Assembly (NCBI GenBank): GCA_021797365.1
Contig: JAJZZU010000086.1
Location: 1 to 8,605, forward strand
Length of the DNA stretch: 8,605 bases
From: Pseudomonadota bacterium
Lineage (GTDB): Bacteria > Pseudomonadota > Gammaproteobacteria > Acidiferrobacterales > Acidiferrobacteraceae
Direction of reading: 5' to 3'
Every line of letters begins with the position of its first letter. Within the stretch, counting starts at the first letter, position 1. A program made the position numbers and the translations under genes. Below the pieces are notes generated by a model, which saw nothing but the letters and a program-made list of their open reading frames with translations, was not told the origin of the DNA and made no database searches. This document shows positions 1 through 6,769 of this stretch, in pieces.

Positions 1-1
1 C

Positions 2-290
2 TGGATCCGCCTGCTGATGGCGCAGGCCCTTGCTTGCCACGGATATTCATCCGTGGCAACTGGGCTTCGAAAACGCCGCGCCGTTGGGGGTGGAATGGAC
101 CGCGCGGCGCGTCAATCCGAGTACTGGTCCGGATACCTTCCCCTGTTCCAGCTCATCACACAGCCCACCGCCGGCCATGGTGCCCGGACGAATAGAACCG
201 CGGACCCGCAAACGGCGTCCCAAACCTTATCCGCGGCCGAAAAGGCCACGCGGGCAGAAGCTTGGAGAGTACGTAGAGAGGGACATTTAG
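2..290 (+). pseudogene. Decayed 3' end of an IS4-type transposase gene
   Basis: This is a remnant and no single reading frame carries it. In frame 2, bases 2-43 read WIRLLMAQALACHG, which resembles the 'LIRxLMAQAAxxHG' stretch of IS4-family DDE transposases. In frame 3, bases 45-77 read IHPWQLGFENA, like the 'HPRQLSFKGA' segment that follows it in the family. Frame 2 then gives LPLFQLITQPTAGH (137-178). Frame 3 resumes at 180-287 with VPGRIEPRTRKRRPKPYP, the very basic C-terminal tail typical of these enzymes, and ends at TAG 288-290. The family likeness is from memory of conserved motifs, not from an alignment. At least two frameshifts, and probably a deletion between 78 and 136, are needed, so the gene cannot make an active enzyme. 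The 5' part and the catalytic residues lie outside the window. The element's right terminus is probably shortly after 290, but I cannot place it. Confidence 0.6.
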
Positions 291-620
291 GGCGCCGGCG
301 GCTTATGTAAGCGCCATTCGCCCTAGGTCACGATGCCTTACAATGTCGCGTCCTCGATAGTGCCGGTCGTGGACAACCCCCTTTGTGTGGGGGCGTGCCG
401 GTGTCCTTACTGCCAACCTGCGACTCCCCGCCCGGACCTGCGCCCGTTGCCGGCAGAAAGGCTGGCTTTGCGGCATGCATGGCCCTGCGGACCGCATACC
501 CTCGCTGCGCCCTCCCGGGGCGTGGCGAACGAAAAGGGTCAGGGGATACCGTGCCTCCTGCGTGGGCAAAGACTCGAGGAGGTGAATGACAAAGTCCTGG
601 CGTTTTCCAAGAGCGAAGTA
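291..620. other. Gene-free stretch between the IS4 remnant and the intact IS
   Basis: About 330 bp without a recognisable gene. Short open frames exist on both strands (for example 333-635 on plus and 328-666 on minus). Their translations are proline- and arginine-rich, overlap each other on opposite strands, and match no family I know, as expected of high-GC non-coding DNA. The visible structure is a nested inverted repeat at 371-406: GGACA (371-375) pairs with TGTCC (402-406), and inside it CCCCC (377-381) pairs with GGGGG (389-393) across TTTGTGT. No T-run follows, so it is not a convincing terminator. The heptamer TGCCGGT occurs at 361-367 and 397-403. The first bases may include the terminal repeat of the IS4-type element. 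Confidence 0.4.
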
Positions 621-647
621 TTTTCCAATCCTTAAATGAGTCTGAAG
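621..647 (+). repeat. Left terminal inverted repeat of the IS
   Basis: Reading inward, the tip TTTTCCAATCC is followed by TTAAATGAGTCTGAAG. The last 14 bases (634-647) match both right-hand copies when those are reverse-complemented, perfectly for the inner copy and with two changes for the outer one. The tip aligns with the inner copy only if one base gap is allowed. The transposase stop codon lies 21 bp inside. The octamer TTTTCCAA also occurs just outside, at 603-610, so the exact left boundary is uncertain by up to about 18 bp. Confidence 0.7.
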
Positions 648-668
648 AGTGAGAGTCAGGGGCCACCC

Positions 669-1925
669 TCAGCCGGATTTGAGATCCTGTTCGTGAATCG
701 TATGGAACAGCTTGTGGCGAGCCTTCTGAAGACGGTCCGCCGCCTGGTTGTCGCTGAGGGCATAAGCGACTTGGTCCAGTATGGCAAAGCTTAAACCCGG
801 CTTCAAATAGGCCTCCGCCCCGGGGAGCGACTTCAGCTTGTCGTACGGGGTCATCATGGCCTCATAGCGGTAGCGCTTACGCTCACGGCCCTTGGCATCC
901 GTGTAGGTCTCGGGGAAGAAGCAGGGGCGGTGATAGTTCACGTAGGGATTCAAGACCTCCTGGTTGAAGAGATGGATCCTGTGGGCGAAGCGGCTGGGGA
1001 TGTGGCTGTAGCCGAAGACCTTGCGCACCACGGCGCCGTTCTTGCTCTCGGCCAAGGCATTGTCGTTGGACTGCCGGGAGCGTGATTTCGTGAACGCGAT
1101 GAAGAGCTTCTCCAGGAGCTCGGCGACCCGTTTGTTGATGTACTCCGAACCATTGTCCGAGTGGAAGCCTCGCAGCGTAAACGGGAAGGTCTCCAGCAAG
1201 TATTCGAGCATCGGGATGAGATAATATTCGCTGATCTTCTCGACTGTGCACACCACCTCGAACTGCGTGACCTCATCGACCGCATTCACATGATAAACGC
1301 CCTTTTTCCCGTCCAAATCCCCCTGGTGGACGGTATCAACACGGATGTAGCCGGGGCGTCCGTTGGGGACCGGTTTGCGGCGTTCCCCGATGGGGATCTG
1401 CCGTGGCCGGGTCTTTGCGAAGTGGCGCCGCTTGCGCGTGTACGGAACGGATTTGCGGAGGTTGTAGAGGTGGCTCACCGAGATCTGCGCCAGGCGCTCG
1501 TATTCGGTCTGCCCGAAGACCAACAAGGCCCGCTCGCAGAGCTTCTTGACCGCCGGCCCCGAGGGCGTGTCATGGCGCTCATCCATCGCCGCCAGCAGAC
1601 CGATATCGGCGGGGCTGTACTTCGGCGTAAAGCCCGCCACGGTCCTCTGGCGGCGTCTCACGGCGCCGCTCGTGCGGTACTGGGCGATCAGGCGCGTGAT
1701 CTGCTGCCGGGAGTAGCCGCTGACCTTGACGAGTACGCGAATCACGACCCCCTGGTCGGCCCGGGAGAGGGTGGGATACCGGAATCGGACCAGGGTCTTT
1801 TGCACCCATTCGTAGCGGGCTGCAGGGCTACTCAGTACCGAAAAGGCCACCGTCTGGGTGCCGGACAAAAAGTCCGCGAGCTGATCAATGGAGGTCAGGT
1901 TATCGAGGTTCATAAGGGTCTGCAT
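669..1925 (-). CDS. IS transposase, rve/DDE integrase-core type
   Basis: This 418-aa enzyme would cut and join the ends of its own insertion sequence. The N-terminal third (about residues 55-160) is helical and basic and looks like a helix-turn-helix DNA-binding region, including SGYSRQQITRLIAQYR at 69-84. The catalytic core follows, with D197 in RVDTVHQGD, D257 in FHSDNGSEYIN and E293 in ALAESKNG. The D257-E293 spacing is 35 residues, the classic D,D-35-E arrangement, and all three acids are present. The C-terminal part (about 310-418) contains FNQEVLNPYVNYHRP, as in related transposases. The first ATG has a GGGGAG directly against it, which is too close for a ribosome site. The internal ATG at 1911-1913 (residue 5, MNLDNL) has the same GGGGAG 12 nt upstream and may be the real start. 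No frameshift or truncation is seen. The exact family is unassigned. Confidence 0.9.
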   Translation of the reverse strand: MQTLMNLDNLTSIDQLADFLSGTQTVAFSVLSSPAARYEWVQKTLVRFRYPTLSRADQGVVIRVLVKVSGYSRQQITRLIAQYRTSGAVRRRQRTVAGFTPKYSPADIGLLAAMDERHDTPSGPAVKKLCERALLVFGQTEYERLAQISVSHLYNLRKSVPYTRKRRHFAKTRPRQIPIGERRKPVPNGRPGYIRVDTVHQGDLDGKKGVYHVNAVDEVTQFEVVCTVEKISEYYLIPMLEYLLETFPFTLRGFHSDNGSEYINKRVAELLEKLFIAFTKSRSRQSNDNALAESKNGAVVRKVFGYSHIPSRFAHRIHLFNQEVLNPYVNYHRPCFFPETYTDAKGRERKRYRYEAMMTPYDKLKSLPGAEAYLKPGLSFAILDQVAYALSDNQAADRLQKARHKLFHTIHEQDLKSG

Positions 1926-1954
1926 CTCCCCATCATGAACAAAACCCGATCCGG

Positions 1955-1979
1955 CTTCAGACTCATTTCATGTTAGAAA
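1955..1979 (-). repeat. Right terminal repeat of the IS, inner copy
   Basis: Reverse-complemented, this reads TTTCTAACATG then AAATGAGTCTGAAG. The second part is identical to the left end at 634-647. It lies about 30 bp upstream of the transposase start, where a functional transposon end or a transposase-binding site would be expected. A second related copy follows 36 bp further out. Confidence 0.7.
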
Positions 1980-1990
1980 CACAACCCCTC

Positions 1991-2014
1991 CTCCAGACTC
2001 ATCTCATGTTGGAA
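1991..2014 (-). repeat. Right terminal repeat of the IS, outer tandem copy
   Basis: Reverse-complemented, this reads TTCCAACATGAG then ATGAGTCTGGAG. By eye it differs from the inner copy at 3 of 24 positions. Its tip TTCCAA matches the left end (TTCCAA at 623-628) better than the inner copy does (TTCTAA), which suggests that this outer copy is the true terminus. Alternatively it is the leftover end of an earlier, now lost, related element. Confidence 0.65.
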
Positions 2015-2070
2015 GAGGCTAGCGATAGCGTCCGGGCCGCCTTTCCGCTACCCTAGCCGCAGCTTTCACG

Positions 2071-3399
2071 ATGGCTCGCTCTCGCGAGGTGGAACGACTT
2101 ATGAGCAGGACGCTTCTTGGCAAGGCACTCAAACTGGCATGCGCGCGATCGGAACGGATCGGCACGCCGCTTTCGGTCATGCTCTTTAGCATAGACCGCT
2201 TCCGTCTCATCAATCATCGCTTCGGCTATGCCTTCGGGAACCGTGTCCTGCGCCGTGTCTGCCGCGCCGCCGCTAGCGCCCTCGGTCGGGCGGTGGTGGT
2301 GGGCCGCTGGGGCAATGACGAGTTTCTATGCATCCTGAGCGACTGCGGGCCGCGTCAGGCGAGGGCGCAGGCCAGGGCCCTGAACGAGGCGATCTCGGGC
2401 CTTCTGATCGCCGCTGAAGACCATGTCGTCAACGTCACGGTGAGCATAGGCCTTGCCTGGGCCCCAAACGACGGAACGACCCCGCAAGAGATCCTGAACG
2501 CCGCCGACGAGGCCCTCTACGAGGCCAAGCGACGCGGCCGCGAACGGATCGTGGCGGCCGAGAACCTCGAGCGGCGGATATTCCGTATGGGCGCGATCCT
2601 GGAAATGGCATTGCGCGAAGATCGCGTGGTCCCCGCCTACCAGCCGATCGTGGACCTGCGCACGGGCACGCTGGTGGCGGAAGAGGCGCTGGCGCGCATT
2701 GTCACCACCGACGGCCGCGTACTGTCCGCCGAGGAGTTCATGGAGGCGGCCGGGCAATTCCGCCTCACCTACAAGATCGATTGGATGATCCTGCTTGCGG
2801 CCTTGACCAGACGTCAGACCCGTGACGAAGACCTCGTGCATTTCGTCAACATATCCGGCGATCTTCTACGCCACCCGCGCCTGCTCATGGAGCTTTTGGC
2901 GTCGGCCAAGATGAGTTTTCCGCGCAAGGGCGCGACGGAGGTCAAACCGCTCGTCATCGAGGTGACCGAACGCGAACTGCTCGAAAACATGGACCTGACG
3001 CGCGAGCGTCTGGCGCCCTTCGTGGATTTCGGTGTGCAGCTTGCGCTCGATGACTTCGGAAGCGGCTACTCGTCGTTCCAATACCTCGCCGACCTGCCCG
3101 TATCCTACCTGAAAATCGACGGCCGGCTCATCTCCCGCATCCAAGAGCCGCGCGTGCTCTCCATCGTCCGCGGCATCCATGCGGTTGCGGCCGATCTTGG
3201 CATTACCACCCTTGCCGAGTATGTGGAAACCCCTGAGCAAGTGGAACGGCTGCGCGGCGTGGGCATTCATTGGGCCCAGGGACACTACTTCGGCGTGGCG
3301 CTGCTCGATCAATCAGTGGCCGACCACCGTCGTGCCATGAGCGTCAATTGGGCAAACGGCTACTACGGCCGCAAGGATCTGGCCCTGCCGCAACCCTGA
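2071..3399 (+). CDS. GGDEF-EAL protein with degenerate GGDEF; probable c-di-GMP phosphodiesterase
   Basis: This is a 442-aa cytoplasmic protein with no membrane segment or separate sensor domain. The GGDEF half (about 1-165) has lost key residues. The metal-ligand Asp of the 'DxDxF' motif is S40 (FSIDRF), the 'GHxxGD' motif reads GYAFGN (N57), the signature is GNDEF (81-85), the usual N-terminal 'DxLTGLxNR' is absent, and no RxxD inhibitory site precedes it. Cyclase activity is therefore unlikely. The EAL half (about 180-415) keeps E205 (EALAR), N260 (NIS), E297 (EVTE), D327/D328 (LDDFGSGYSS), K348 (LKID), E383/E386 (AEYVE) and Q403 (QGH), so hydrolysis of c-di-GMP to pGpG is inferred. The GGDEF part may bind GTP or serve as a regulatory or dimerisation module. 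The first ATG lacks a Shine-Dalgarno; ATG 2101 (residue 11) has GAGGT at 2086-2090. An in-frame TAG at 2026-2028 limits upstream extension. The IS end lies 57 bp upstream. Confidence 0.9.
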   Translation: MARSREVERLMSRTLLGKALKLACARSERIGTPLSVMLFSIDRFRLINHRFGYAFGNRVLRRVCRAAASALGRAVVVGRWGNDEFLCILSDCGPRQARAQARALNEAISGLLIAAEDHVVNVTVSIGLAWAPNDGTTPQEILNAADEALYEAKRRGRERIVAAENLERRIFRMGAILEMALREDRVVPAYQPIVDLRTGTLVAEEALARIVTTDGRVLSAEEFMEAAGQFRLTYKIDWMILLAALTRRQTRDEDLVHFVNISGDLLRHPRLLMELLASAKMSFPRKGATEVKPLVIEVTERELLENMDLTRERLAPFVDFGVQLALDDFGSGYSSFQYLADLPVSYLKIDGRLISRIQEPRVLSIVRGIHAVAADLGITTLAEYVETPEQVERLRGVGIHWAQGHYFGVALLDQSVADHRRAMSVNWANGYYGRKDLALPQP

Positions 3400-3624
3400 C
3401 CCGGAGCGCGCCCTACCCACGCCTCCTGGGCCTGCCTACGGCTTCCCTGAGCCGCCGGGGCTCGCAAGACCTGGGCACGTGACGCCCCTCGGATCACCGG
3501 GCACACGATCCATCAACCCCGAACCCGGCGCAATCCCAGCCGCCGCAGGAACCCTCCGCCCTCCGATGAGGCGGGCCGAGGGGCGCCCATCAATAGCGGA
3601 TTTTCGGTCACATGGCGCTTAGCT
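3400..3624. other. Intergenic stretch between convergent genes
   Basis: A 225-bp GC-rich region separates the stop of the GGDEF-EAL gene from the stop of the patatin gene on the opposite strand. Two short inverted repeats are visible: CGGCT/AGCCG (3439-3443 with 3450-3454) and CCGCC/GGCGG (3556-3560 with 3570-3574). Neither is followed by a T-run in either direction, so no intrinsic terminator can be claimed. No gene or repeat family is recognised. Confidence 0.5.
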
Positions 3625-4614
3625 CTAGCCGACCCCGGGCGTTCCTGGCAACGCCGCGGGTGGTGACTCCCTGCGGGAGGCCGCCAACAACGCATAAAGA
3701 TCCGGCAAATGCGCGCGCGCCACGGCACGGCCTGCGGCGATCGCGGCGCGCGCCTTGTAGAATTCGAAAGGCCCGATGCGGTCGACGTCAGGCAGCAGGT
3801 AAAGGGCCGGGCGTCTCGCGAGCAAGCGTTGTTGAACGACCTGCGCCTGCGCGATGTTGACCGCCTGGGTCAACACCGCGCGCGCCCGCCACTGCATGCC
3901 GCGGGGGCCGGCCGGCTCGGCCAGCTGCTCCTCGAGCCAGGTCCGTACCAAACGGGCGCGCGATACCCAGGGTTGATCGAGCAAGGCCCGTAACTGCACG
4001 CGCCAACTGGCCGGCCGGGTATCAATGGGCGCCGCCGAAAGCCCGCGCGCCCCCTGGTGGACCGCGACCGCCACAACCGGTGCCCCGAAGCTGTCGGCGG
4101 CGACATCGAAGGGCACGGGATTGACCACGCCCCCGTCGATCAAAAGCCGGCCTTCCCACGGATAAGGCATGAGGAGACCTGGCAACGACAGGCTCGCCCG
4201 CACCGCACCGGCGGCGGGCCCGGAACGCAGGATCACCTCCTCGCCGCTATGAAGATCGGTGGCGATTGCAAGAAACGGCAGGCCCAGGTCTTCTAGGGCC
4301 ATGCCCGGCATGTGTTCTTCGAGGAACGCGAGGATCTTACGCCCCGAACAGACACCGCCCATGGCCGCGGCGTCCGGCAAAAAGAGCTGCAAGGTCTGCT
4401 TCCAGTCGACTCCCAGGGCAATTCTGGCGAGCACCGCCGGATCACCATAGCGGGCATAGAGGGCCCCGATCTCGGCCCCTATGCTGCACCCGGCAATGGC
4501 ACGCACCGGTAGCCCATGCTCGGCCAGCACCTCCAAAACCCCGATATGCGCAAGCCCTCGGGCACCTCCCGCCCCCAGGGCCAACACCAACCCTTCTGTC
4601 GCCGGCTTCACCAT
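3625..4614 (-). CDS. Patatin-like phospholipase (RssA/NTE-type)
   Basis: This 329-aa protein is a predicted serine lipid acyl-hydrolase of the patatin fold, with a Ser-Asp catalytic dyad. The glycine-rich oxyanion loop is LGAGGARGLAHIGV (13-26). The nucleophile elbow is GCSIG with S44. The catalytic Asp is D160 in LLIDGGVVNP. All three elements are intact and correctly spaced. The length is close to bacterial RssA-like proteins (around 300 aa). No signal peptide or clear transmembrane helix is seen, so it is probably cytoplasmic or peripheral. The C-terminal part (about 195-329) is rich in Arg, Ala and Leu and is less typical of the family. The start is well supported by AAGGAGG on the minus strand (plus 4619-4625) 4 nt before the ATG. 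The gene is divergent from the 240-aa membrane protein at 4759. Members of this family act on phospholipids or lysophospholipids; the actual substrate cannot be read from sequence. Confidence 0.9.
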   Translation of the reverse strand: MVKPATEGLVLALGAGGARGLAHIGVLEVLAEHGLPVRAIAGCSIGAEIGALYARYGDPAVLARIALGVDWKQTLQLFLPDAAAMGGVCSGRKILAFLEEHMPGMALEDLGLPFLAIATDLHSGEEVILRSGPAAGAVRASLSLPGLLMPYPWEGRLLIDGGVVNPVPFDVAADSFGAPVVAVAVHQGARGLSAAPIDTRPASWRVQLRALLDQPWVSRARLVRTWLEEQLAEPAGPRGMQWRARAVLTQAVNIAQAQVVQQRLLARRPALYLLPDVDRIGPFEFYKARAAIAAGRAVARAHLPDLYALLAASRRESPPAALPGTPGVG

Positions 4615-4693
4615 TGCGCCTCCTTAGGGTATTTTAGCCGAGCGACGCCCATCGTGCGGGCTGTCGTAGTAGGCATGCGTTGTCGCGAATATC

Positions 4694-4702
4694 TGATACA
4701 AT
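4694..4702 (+). promoter_or_regulatory. Possible extended -10 promoter for the 240-aa membrane protein
   Basis: The sequence TGATACAAT is an extended -10 element (TGnTACAAT), one base from the TATAAT consensus. No good -35 is present at 16-18 bp. TTGTCG at 4680-4685 resembles one but lies only 11 bp away. Extended -10 promoters can work without a -35 box. Transcription would start near 4709, giving a leader of about 50 nt before the ATG at 4759. Confidence 0.4.
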
Positions 4703-4758
4703 ACCCAAAAGGCTTTCAATCGCGCGTCCATCCGGCCAAAGACCCCCATAAGGAAGCT

Positions 4759-5481
4759 ATGGATTCCAAGCCGCCTCTGTCCGAAGATTTCGCAAGACTC
4801 CCGGACTCTCCCGATGCCTTCCCGTTCTTCTATCGAAAGCTCGTTGGCCTGCGCTTTCCCATAGAGGTCGCCGAGATCCTTGAGATGCGCTATCTCTGCC
4901 AGCGCGCGATCGACGAGTGCGAACGCGATGATCGCGATTACGAGTGGGGGGAATTTACGGCGAGCCGCATGGCGGACATGGATCATGTGGGCGTGCAAAA
5001 GCCGACCCATCGCGAACGCCTGTCGCGACTCCTGCTCTTGCTGAGAGACTATCACAACCTTCACAAGACGCGATCCGTGGAGGCCGAAGAGAGCTTGTGC
5101 GCGTCTCTGGCCGACAACCGTTTTGCCCAGGAACGGTCTCGATCCTACGGCAAAGGGGGTGGTGTCGCCACATTGATCGCAGCGGTCAGTTCCGTCCTGC
5201 TGAGCCCGCCGGCGGTGCTCATGCAGGGCCTCACGGTGCTGCTCGCCTACCTGTCCCTCGATGCGTTCTACTCGCTCTCCATCCTGCGGCGCGAGGAACG
5301 CCGCCTGAACGAACAGCTATCCGAAGTTCTGCGGCGCCGCGTGCGCACGGTCAACTGGCGCGCCGTAGTGCGCCAGACCGGCGCCCTACTCGGCTATACG
5401 CAACCCCTGGGAGGCGAGGCCTTCCGCCTGGAACAGGAGCACGAGGCCCTGGATCACCTTGTGGAGGCCGACGGCCATTGA
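4759..5481 (+). CDS. Unrecognised 240-aa protein with a predicted two-helix membrane hairpin
   Basis: I do not recognise this family. The soluble N-terminal part (about 1-130) is charged and contains DECERDDRDYEWGEF (52-66) and a helical RERLSRLLLLLRDYHNLHK (85-103). Two hydrophobic segments follow (about 134-150 and 152-172), separated by a SPP turn at 149-151, which suggests a re-entrant or two-pass hairpin in the inner membrane with both ends on the same side. The C-terminal part (about 176-240) is strongly basic then acidic, with helical RREERRLNEQLSEVLRRRVR (177-196). No signal peptide is seen. The ATG at 4759 is chosen because AAGGA (4750-4754) lies 4 nt upstream; the frame stays open further upstream, but into the divergent patatin gene. 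It shares a 144-bp intergenic region with that gene and ends 6 bp from the convergent xerD stop. Function unknown. Confidence 0.75.
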   Translation: MDSKPPLSEDFARLPDSPDAFPFFYRKLVGLRFPIEVAEILEMRYLCQRAIDECERDDRDYEWGEFTASRMADMDHVGVQKPTHRERLSRLLLLLRDYHNLHKTRSVEAEESLCASLADNRFAQERSRSYGKGGGVATLIAAVSSVLLSPPAVLMQGLTVLLAYLSLDAFYSLSILRREERRLNEQLSEVLRRRVRTVNWRAVVRQTGALLGYTQPLGGEAFRLEQEHEALDHLVEADGH

Positions 5482-5487
5482 GGGTGC

Positions 5488-6411
5488 TCATCCGCGGGGA
5501 TGGTGCCGGGCATGCACGGCGCGCAGGCGTTCGCGCGCAACATGGGTATAGATCTGGGTGGTCGATAGATCGGCGTGCCCGAGAAGCAGCTGCACGACCC
5601 GCAAGTCGGCCCCGTGATTGATGAGGTGCGTAGCGAACGCATGGCGCATGGTATGGGGTGACAAGGGCGTTTCCACGCCCGCCTTGGCCGCGTAGCGTTT
5701 GATGTTGCCCCAAAACGCCTGACGCGTCATGGGGCCGCCACGTCGCGTCAAAAACACCGCCGTAGCCGGTACACCCTTCAAAAACACGGGGCGCGCATCG
5801 CGCAGGTACGCCGCAAGCACCACCTGGGCCTCGTCCCCCAAGGGCACGAGCCGCTCCCGCCCGCCCTTGCCTACGATGCGCACGATACCCGCCTGGCCAT
5901 CGATCTCCGAAAGCCGTAACGCCACCAGTTCCGATACGCGCAAGCCGGTAGCGTACAGGACCTCGAGCATGGCCCGATCCCGCTGCGCCTCCGGTGTCCG
6001 GTCCCCGGGCGCCGCAAGCAATCGCTCGACCTCCTCTTCGCTCAGGCTCCGGGGAAGGCTGATCCCAAGCCGGGGCCCTTCCACGCCTTCGGTGGGATCC
6101 TCGGAGATAGCCCCTTGGGCCAGCAGATACCGATAGAAACGCCGCAGGGCCGACAAACGCCGGGCGCCGGTACGTGGCCGCCGCCCGGCCATCACCTCGG
6201 CCGCCAGAAAGCCGGTGATATCGAGACGCCGCGCGCCCTGCAGGCCGCGCGCTCTCAGGTATCGGGCAAAAACCTCCAGGTCCCGTCGGTACCCCTCCAG
6301 GGTATGGGTAACAAGACCGGACTCCGTCAGCAGGGTATCGAGGAAATCGTCAATGAGGGCGACGTCGGACGGGCTGGCCATAGCCGTCCCGTCCGCCCCC
6401 TCGCCCCCCAT
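5488..6411 (-). CDS. xerD: Tyrosine recombinase XerD
   Basis: XerD acts with XerC at the chromosomal dif site to resolve chromosome dimers before division. The N-terminal core-binding domain (about 15-105) carries a helical segment ending in LEGYRRDLEVFARYL. The catalytic domain contains all the essential residues: R158 (ATGLRVSEL), K182 (GKGGRERLVPL), H253 and R256 (SPHTMRHAF), H279 (LLGHADLS) and the nucleophile Y288 (TTQIYTHV). The C-terminal stretch NHGADLRVVQLLLGH and the final HHPRG tail are XerD-like rather than XerC-like. The first ATG gives 307 aa; ATG at 6379-6381 (residue 11, MASPSD) gives 297 aa, close to the usual length of about 298. Neither has a strong ribosome site. The gene begins 9 bp after the rplS stop, so it probably belongs to the same transcript. 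Confidence 0.95.
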   Translation of the reverse strand: MGGEGADGTAMASPSDVALIDDFLDTLLTESGLVTHTLEGYRRDLEVFARYLRARGLQGARRLDITGFLAAEVMAGRRPRTGARRLSALRRFYRYLLAQGAISEDPTEGVEGPRLGISLPRSLSEEEVERLLAAPGDRTPEAQRDRAMLEVLYATGLRVSELVALRLSEIDGQAGIVRIVGKGGRERLVPLGDEAQVVLAAYLRDARPVFLKGVPATAVFLTRRGGPMTRQAFWGNIKRYAAKAGVETPLSPHTMRHAFATHLINHGADLRVVQLLLGHADLSTTQIYTHVARERLRAVHARHHPRG

Positions 6412-6420
6412 ATCCGCCGC

Positions 6421-6765
6421 CTAGACGCGCTCGCGAATACGCGCGGCCTTACCGGTCAGCTCGCGCAGGAAGTAGAGCTTGGCGCGCCGCACCACGCCGC
6501 GACGCTTCACCTCGATGCGTGCAATGTTGGGACTGTGCAAGGGGAACACGCGCTCCACCCCCTCGCCATAGGACATCTTGCGCACGGTAAAAGACGAGTT
6601 GATACCGCGGTTCTTGCGCGCGATGACCACACCCTCGAAGGCCTGCAGCCGCTCCCGCTCCCCTTCGACGACCTTCACCTGAACAGAGACCGTATCGCCC
6701 GGTCCGAATTGCGGGACGTCCTTTTTCAGGAACTCGTTCTCTAATTCCTTGATGATATTGCTCAT
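6421..6765 (-). CDS. rplS: 50S ribosomal protein L19
   Basis: L19 sits at the subunit interface of the 50S particle and helps form a bridge to 16S rRNA. The 114-aa sequence is full length for the family. It shows the expected N-terminus ([12 protein letters not shown]), the central [16 protein letters not shown] and [15 protein letters not shown] (62-76 region of the SH3-like fold is intact), and the basic [15 protein letters not shown] near the C-terminus. The start is supported by GAGG on the minus strand (plus 6774-6777), 8 nt before the ATG and inside the end of trmD. The trmD stop is only 4 nt upstream, consistent with coupled translation. Nothing unusual is seen. Confidence 0.97.
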   Translation of the reverse strand: MSNIIKELENEFLKKDVPQFGPGDTVSVQVKVVEGERERLQAFEGVVIARKNRGINSSFTVRKMSYGEGVERVFPLHSPNIARIEVKRRGVVRRAKLYFLRELTGKAARIRERV

Positions 6766-6769
6766 AACC

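Larger units (their letters stand above)
621..2014 (-). mobile_element. Insertion sequence, about 1.4 kb, single DDE transposase
   Basis: The element is bounded by related inverted ends around one complete minus-strand transposase gene. The left end (621-647) contains AAATGAGTCTGAAG at 634-647. The right side carries the reverse complement of those 14 bases at 1955-1968, and a second related copy at 1991-2014, so the outer limit depends on which copy the transposase uses (1979 or 2014). The tips are also related: TTTCCAA on the left, with TTAGAAA (inner) and TTGGAA (outer) on the right. I compared the flanks by eye and found no convincing target-site duplication, either for short lengths or for about 24-29 bp. 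With a complete catalytic triad and recognisable ends the element looks potentially mobile. The family is not assigned: the enzyme is of the rve/integrase-core type (IS3/IS481 superfamily or an unclassified group). Confidence 0.8.

Noticed and set aside
328..666. Overlapping open frames on both strands between the two mobile elements
   Set aside because: Proline- and arginine-rich translations with no family resemblance and no good ribosome site; several mutually exclusive frames cover the same bases.
1161..1976. Long open frame on the plus strand (271 codons) opposite the transposase
   Set aside because: It is fully antisense to a gene with an intact catalytic triad, has no recognisable motif, and is the kind of shadow frame expected in high-GC DNA.
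603..2020. Target-site duplication flanking the IS
   Set aside because: Flanks were compared by eye at both candidate right ends, for short and for about 24-29 bp lengths; no matching direct repeat was found.
2009..2040. Outward promoter at the IS right end driving the GGDEF-EAL gene
   Set aside because: TTGGAA could pass for a -35, but no -10-like hexamer lies 16-18 bp downstream; the sequence there is GC-rich.
3556..3574. CCGCC/GGCGG inverted repeat as a terminator between the convergent genes
   Set aside because: The stem is only 5 bp and there is no T-run on either strand after it.
4631..4636. Minus-strand TAAAAT as a -10 box for the patatin gene
   Set aside because: It sits so close to the start that the transcript would begin inside the ribosome site, and no -35 is present at a suitable distance.
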